From NCBI GenBank assembly GCA_017537105.1, contig JAFWBZ010000366.1:1-15002 (forward strand): a DNA stretch of 15,002 nucleotides, in the 5' to 3' direction. Shown here in pieces: positions 13,101 through 15,002 of the stretch (the first letter of the stretch is position 1; every line of letters begins with the position of its first letter). This stretch comes from Clostridia bacterium. Its GTDB lineage: Bacteria; Bacillota; Clostridia; Christensenellales; Aristaeellaceae. Made by a program: the position numbers and the translations under genes. The notes beneath the pieces were generated by a model. The model had not been told where the DNA came from. It saw only the letters and a list, made by a program, of their open reading frames with translations, and did no database searches.

Positions 13101-13862
13101 GAGAGAATTGAGGAAATTCGGCTCCTCCGCGGCCATCTGCGTTTGTGCCTCGTTCAGCTGAACGAGGAGATCCGGTTTTTGTTTATTGACGCAAAGGTAG
13201 TAATCGGAGGTCCCAAAGGCGAGCAGCGGCTCGGCGTGATCCCGCCCATACGCGCCGTCACTCTCCGCCGCCAGCACATCGACCTCGTGCGCGTCAAAGG
13301 CGCCAAACAGTCTCGTATGCTCAGGAAAAACCACCACGTTCGCCCGTATGCCATTCTCGGACAGAAACTGGTTCAGCACGCTGCTCATGGCACTGTCCAA
13401 TACGCCGATGCTCTTTCCGGTGAGCGTGGAGGGATCGGTTGTGATTTCCGTATCTGTATCATGTTTAACCAGATAATAGGATTCGCTGCCCATGATTGCG
13501 CTTGGATATCCGACAGTATCTTTTCGTTCTTCTCTGTAGGCCAGACCGGCAAGCAGATCAATCTCCCCATCCAGGAGCATTTGATACAGATCACCGAATC
13601 CGCCGTAGATGTATTCATACTTCCAGCCGGTGTACTCGGAGATTTTCTGATAGTACTCGTAGGCATACCCGGTCTTCACCAGGCCTTCGCCTGCCCCTTC
13701 CTGAAAAACTTCGTTTTCATAATAGCCCACGCGCACTACCCGTGGTTCTGTAGTGGCGAAGGCTGTAAGCGGCAGCGAAGAGAACGTGATGCTTAACAGG
13801 CAGCACAGAGCAATTGCGAGTTTTGCTATTCTTTGTATCGTTTTCTTATTTCTATGTTTCAT
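10194..13862 (-). CDS. Hybrid sensor histidine kinase with two solute-binding domains and two receivers
   Basis: A 1222-residue membrane sensor of the BvgS/EvgS architecture. A signal segment (about 1-37) is followed by two SBP_bac_3 (PBP-like) domains (about 41-270 and 280-505), one membrane helix (about 511-533), a short coiled linker and a PAS-like region (about 560-690). HisKA has His722 in 'SNMSHEIRTPMNAIIGL'. HATPase_c (about 825-945) has 'NILGNAVKF', 'DTGIGMS' and 'GSTGLGM'. Receiver 1 (about 960-1078) has phospho-Asp1015 in 'LILVDWRMPEMDG', and receiver 2 (about 1095-1222) has Asp1151 in 'AILMDMRMPEMDG'. All catalytic residues look intact. Unlike BvgS and EvgS there is no C-terminal HPt domain, and no response regulator gene is nearby, so the phosphorelay must finish in trans. 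The ligand is probably a small amino-acid-like molecule bound outside the cell. AAGGAG lies 10 nt before the ATG. Confidence 0.93.
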   Translation of the reverse strand: MKHRNKKTIQRIAKLAIALCCLLSITFSSLPLTAFATTEPRVVRVGYYENEVFQEGAGEGLVKTGYAYEYYQKISEYTGWKYEYIYGGFGDLYQMLLDGEIDLLAGLAYREERKDTVGYPSAIMGSESYYLVKHDTDTEITTDPSTLTGKSIGVLDSAMSSVLNQFLSENGIRANVVVFPEHTRLFGAFDAHEVDVLAAESDGAYGRDHAEPLLAFGTSDYYLCVNKQKPDLLVQLNEAQTQMAAEEPNFLNSLRARYYGVSVKARAFSEKEREWLAAHDTLHIGYLEHYLPYSDTDRQGQVTGLIRDYMPDLLKALGIDHIAITYSGFSSYDNMIAAMSAGEIDAAFPVGGGLYYSEENGIYQSRAAASASMELVFRGEYSDDRIKTFAVNENNRMQYYYVRTHYPDAEITLYPSIDACLAAVLSGEAGATTLNGLRANDILRNSRYEGLSMHQATHSDDRCFGVEIGNEGLLKLLNRGINILGGDYAQNISFRYTSGLYEYGFVDALRDHMALFGGIIFAVAALVFFLLFRDNRRNKARLKEKELLLEQQALKEQQDKMITALASDYRSVYYVDLDKDVAVCYRNDPRFSEAPALGASFPFVRDFTAFAYNHVAEQYREGYLAFIQPENIRSALRKQQIISFRFLELHDGKETYSLLRMAGVRHPEGRKDHLVHAIGVGFSDIDEEMRHSMAQQRALSDALDSAEDANRAKTAFLSNMSHEIRTPMNAIIGLNNIAMNDPTASDKVKEYLGKVDASAHHLLGIINDILDMSRIESGRMVIKKEEFSFSKSLEQVNNMISGQCRDKGLHYECRIIGKIDEYYIGDAMKLKQVMLNILGNAVKFTPEGGTVTFLIEEGKRFEGKATIRLTFRDTGIGMSKEFIPHIFDAFSQEDSSSTNRYGSTGLGMPITKSIVELMNGHIDVESEKGIGTTFIVTVTLDETNRKRTAPEAGDLNPHDMSVLIIDDDRIALEHAEIVLGQIGITCESAESGWEGIDKVRIRHGRRGDYDLILVDWRMPEMDGIETTRQIRSIVGHDTPIIILTSFNWDDIADEARGAGVDTFVPKPLFAGSVMDEFREAFRRKNEALAKKTVDLKGRRILLAEDVAVNAEIMMMVLTMREIEVDVAENGRIAVDLFSAHEPGYYDAILMDMRMPEMDGLEATMAIRSMERPDSQTIPIIALTANAFDEDVQRSMQAGLNAYLSKPVEPEQLFATLESLIAS

Positions 13863-14032
13863 TTCTGTTTGGCTCCTTCCGCCTGCCTGGTTCCACTGTC
13901 ATTCAGATGGCTTATTCAGTATCGGTTTTATGGCATTGCTGTGGTTCCATGTTTTCTTAATCCATGCTCTCGTCAATGCACATTATCAAGTATCATATAA
14001 TGAGATATAGATCCTGTTGAAGTGTCGTTTAC
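13863..14032 (-). other. Long 5' leader of the sensor kinase mRNA
   Basis: About 165 nt separate the predicted transcription start (near 14026) from the kinase ATG. The leader is AT-rich in its first half and contains a near repeat of GTGGAACC/ATGGAACC. I see no known riboswitch core. A plus-strand ORF over it (13753-14010) is an antisense shadow. Confidence 0.4.
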
Positions 14033-14062
14033 ATTATATCAGTATAGCACGGCCAAAGTCAA
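14033..14062 (-). promoter_or_regulatory. Promoter of the sensor kinase gene
   Basis: On the minus strand TTGACT (complement of 14057-14062), an 18-nt spacer and TATAAT (complement of 14033-14038) with an extended TGa just before it. A near-consensus SigA promoter. Confidence 0.7.
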
Positions 14063-14177
14063 TCTTGCACATATTATTATGGAAAACCGCACGAATGTAC
14101 TTGTGACGGTTCGTTGAACATACCTGGTCTTCAGCCGATATAACTTGATAGTCAGAGCGCTGCGACACTAATATGCC
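14063..14177. other. Intergenic region upstream of the AcrVA2-like ORF
   Basis: These 115 nt lie between the minus-strand kinase promoter and the first ATG of the plus-strand ORF. I find no strong plus-strand promoter or ribosome site, and the ORF frame is closed by TAA at 14169-14171. Nothing here encodes the missing N-terminal part of the AcrVA2-like protein. Confidence 0.4.
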
Positions 14178-14660
14178 ATGACCGCCAGCGAAAGGGCAGC
14201 GCCCGGCTGGGGCAATAATATGAGCCGTTACGGGCGGCTGAAAGGATGGTACAGGCAGACCTCTTCCTCCATGCTCCAGCTGCTCCTGTACCTGTGCAGC
14301 GAGGAGCCGGACATGCCGGAGATCGAGCATCCACAGCAGCGCAGGCGGCTCTCCGGAGGCGTGCGCTCCCCGGAAGCGCCGAGGGTATGGGATGTGGGCG
14401 TCCGCGTTTCAGCAGTCATCAGGCGCTTCAACGGAAAGACGACTGTGGCAACGGAGAATCGTGAAAGCGGGGCAGCTCCGGGTAGCCATGCCAGTCCGCG
14501 CCCGCATGTCCGATCCGCTCATTGGCACACCTACTGGACGGGACCGCGAGACGCAGTTTTCCCGCTGCGGAAGCCCGTGATGCGCTGGATTCCACCGCTG
14601 CCTATAGGGATGGACTGGAAACGGGAAATGCCAACCAACATCCGAATGGTTGGAGGATAA
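14178..14660 (+). pseudogene. AcrVA2-like C-terminal domain protein, probably N-terminally truncated
   Basis: The frame encodes up to 160 residues (146 from the ATG at 14220). I recognise the C-terminal domain of the AcrVA2 family: 'SSMLQLLLYLCSEEPD' (AcrVA2 has 'YLLWLCVAEPD'), 'WDVGVRVSAVIRRF' ('YQIGERLGSEVRRY'), 'RPHVRSAHWHTYWTGPR' ('RPHIRRGHWHGYWQG') and 'VMRWIPPLPIGMD' ('RVRWQPAVFVN'). AcrVA2 of Moraxella lowers Cas12a levels, and relatives occur widely on mobile elements, many with no known target. Family members are about 300 residues or longer, so the N-terminal half is missing here. Neither ATG has a good ribosome site, and the upstream DNA is the kinase promoter region. The conserved part has no stop or frameshift, so a short functional form is not excluded. 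Comparisons are from memory, not an alignment. Confidence 0.68.
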
Positions 14661-14741
14661 GGGGATTTAATCCTGATGAACAAATCTATGCCGGGCTGAA
14701 TAATGCTCTGCAAAAACGTTCATGAATTGTTCATCACCATA

Positions 14742-14768
14742 TTAGCACTCACCACTTGACAGTGCTAA
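14742..14768. promoter_or_regulatory. CIRCE element (HrcA operator)
   Basis: TTAGCACTC (14742-14750), 9 nt, then CAGTGCTAA (14760-14768). This matches the CIRCE consensus TTAGCACTC-N9-GAGTGCTAA with one change, the first base of the right arm. It covers the -35 box of the next promoter, so HrcA should repress the Hsp20 gene until heat stress. Confidence 0.9.
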
Positions 14769-14783
14769 CAAAACGAGTATAAT
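14756..14783 (+). promoter_or_regulatory. SigA promoter of the Hsp20 gene
   Basis: TTGACA at 14756-14761 (inside the CIRCE loop and right arm), a 16-nt spacer and TATAAT at 14778-14783. The start is expected near 14790. Confidence 0.85.
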
Positions 14784-14789
14784 AATATA

Positions 14790-14948
14790 CGAACCGAGGG
14801 GGAGGAAAGAAAGAGCCCCGGAGGTTCAGGGTAACAACATACAAAGACCGACGCCGACACGACAACCTGCCCGAGGATGCCACCCGAAAGGGAGCACACC
14901 GACAGCGGGTGCGCGACCAGCGCAAGAGGGTCAAAGGAGGTAAGAGTT
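14790..14948 (+). promoter_or_regulatory. Long structured 5' leader of the Hsp20 mRNA
   Basis: About 159 nt of untranslated leader. GAACC (14791-14795) can pair with GGTTC (14823-14827), with GGGG/CCCC inside, forming a hairpin at the very 5' end. CACCCG (14881-14886) can pair with CGGGTG (14906-14911) shortly before the ribosome site AAGGAGG (14934-14940). A role in mRNA stability or heat-responsive translation is possible but unproven. Confidence 0.45.
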
Positions 14949-15002
14949 ATGTTGATGCCGAGTATCTTTGGTGAAAACCTGTTTGACGAATTCTTTGGTG
15001 AC
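14949..15002 (+). CDS. Hsp20/alpha-crystallin small heat-shock protein (partial, 5' end)
   Basis: Only the first 18 codons lie in the window: 'MLMPSIFGENLFDEFFGD'. This opening is typical of Hsp20 proteins of Clostridia ('MPSIFGENLFDDFF...'). The alpha-crystallin domain lies beyond the window end. These chaperones hold unfolding proteins in the cytoplasm during heat stress. AAGGAGG at 14934-14940 with an 8-nt spacer fixes the start. The CIRCE element and SigA promoter upstream fit a heat-shock gene and independently support the call. Confidence 0.85.
   Translation, partial: MLMPSIFGENLFDEFFGD

Noticed and set aside
13753..14010. 85-residue plus-strand ORF with hydrophobic stretches upstream of the kinase
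   Set aside because: It is the complement of the kinase signal peptide and leader, which explains the hydrophobic look; no ribosome site is seen.
13863..14032. Riboswitch in the kinase leader
   Set aside because: The leader is long, but I see no core motif of a c-di-GMP, SAM, TPP, glycine or other familiar class.
1..15002. tRNA or rRNA genes
   Set aside because: No tRNA-like GTTCRANNC with matching acceptor stem and no rRNA-like stretch was noticed by eye on either strand; this was not a computed search.

Overview
The window looks like chromosomal DNA from a moderately GC-rich member of the Bacillota, most likely a Clostridia-type gut organism. Support comes from strong AGGAGG-type ribosome binding sites, near-consensus SigA promoters (for example TTGACA-N17-TATAAT before the cupin gene), a CIRCE/HrcA operator before an Hsp20 gene, intrinsic terminators with U-tracts, and families common in Clostridia (Rrf2/YwnA, DUF2200, DUF5131, hybrid kinases with extracellular solute-binding domains). 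The species cannot be named from the sequence.

Layout. (1) 47-5040, plus strand: a run of small accessory or stress-type genes. These are an HD-domain hydrolase, an unrecognised AT-richer gene, a small helical protein coupled to a half-size EamA transporter, then YdeI/OmpD-associated, DUF1801 and DUF2200 proteins in a tight cluster, an Rrf2-family regulator with its own operator-like promoter, a cupin with a consensus promoter flanked by inverted repeats, a terminator, and a DUF5131 (Gp37/Gp68-like) Fe-S cluster protein. (2) 5048-6858: a decayed region with the C-terminal remnant of a large serine recombinase, an intact exported Sel1-repeat protein of lower GC, and two truncated gene ends facing each other. 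(3) 6859-9445: an FAD-dependent oxidoreductase convergent with a membrane PAP2 phosphatase, with a large hairpin between them. (4) 9446-10193: about 750 nt without a convincing gene, but with a perfect intrinsic terminator that belongs to no visible gene and a cluster of nested inverted repeats. (5) 10194-14062, minus strand: a 1222-residue hybrid sensor kinase with two extracellular solute-binding domains, a PAS-like region, HisKA, HATPase and two receivers, with its promoter about 165 nt upstream of the start. (6) 14178-15002, plus strand: a short ORF that reads as the C-terminal domain of an AcrVA2-like protein (the family of a Cas12a-inhibiting anti-CRISPR), then a CIRCE-controlled promoter, a long structured leader and the first 18 codons of an Hsp20 chaperone.

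How the parts work together. The Rrf2 regulator, its autoregulatory dyad and the cupin promoter with three related half-sites make a plausible small regulon. The YdeI-DUF1801-DUF2200 trio is arranged like one translationally coupled operon. The hybrid kinase has intact phosphotransfer residues but no HPt domain and no partner regulator in the window, so its output lies elsewhere. The recombinase fragment, the truncated gene ends and the AcrVA2-like fragment suggest past visits by mobile elements. The strongest candidates for a second look are the AcrVA2-like fragment, the Rrf2/cupin control region and the gene-less transcribed region before 9859.
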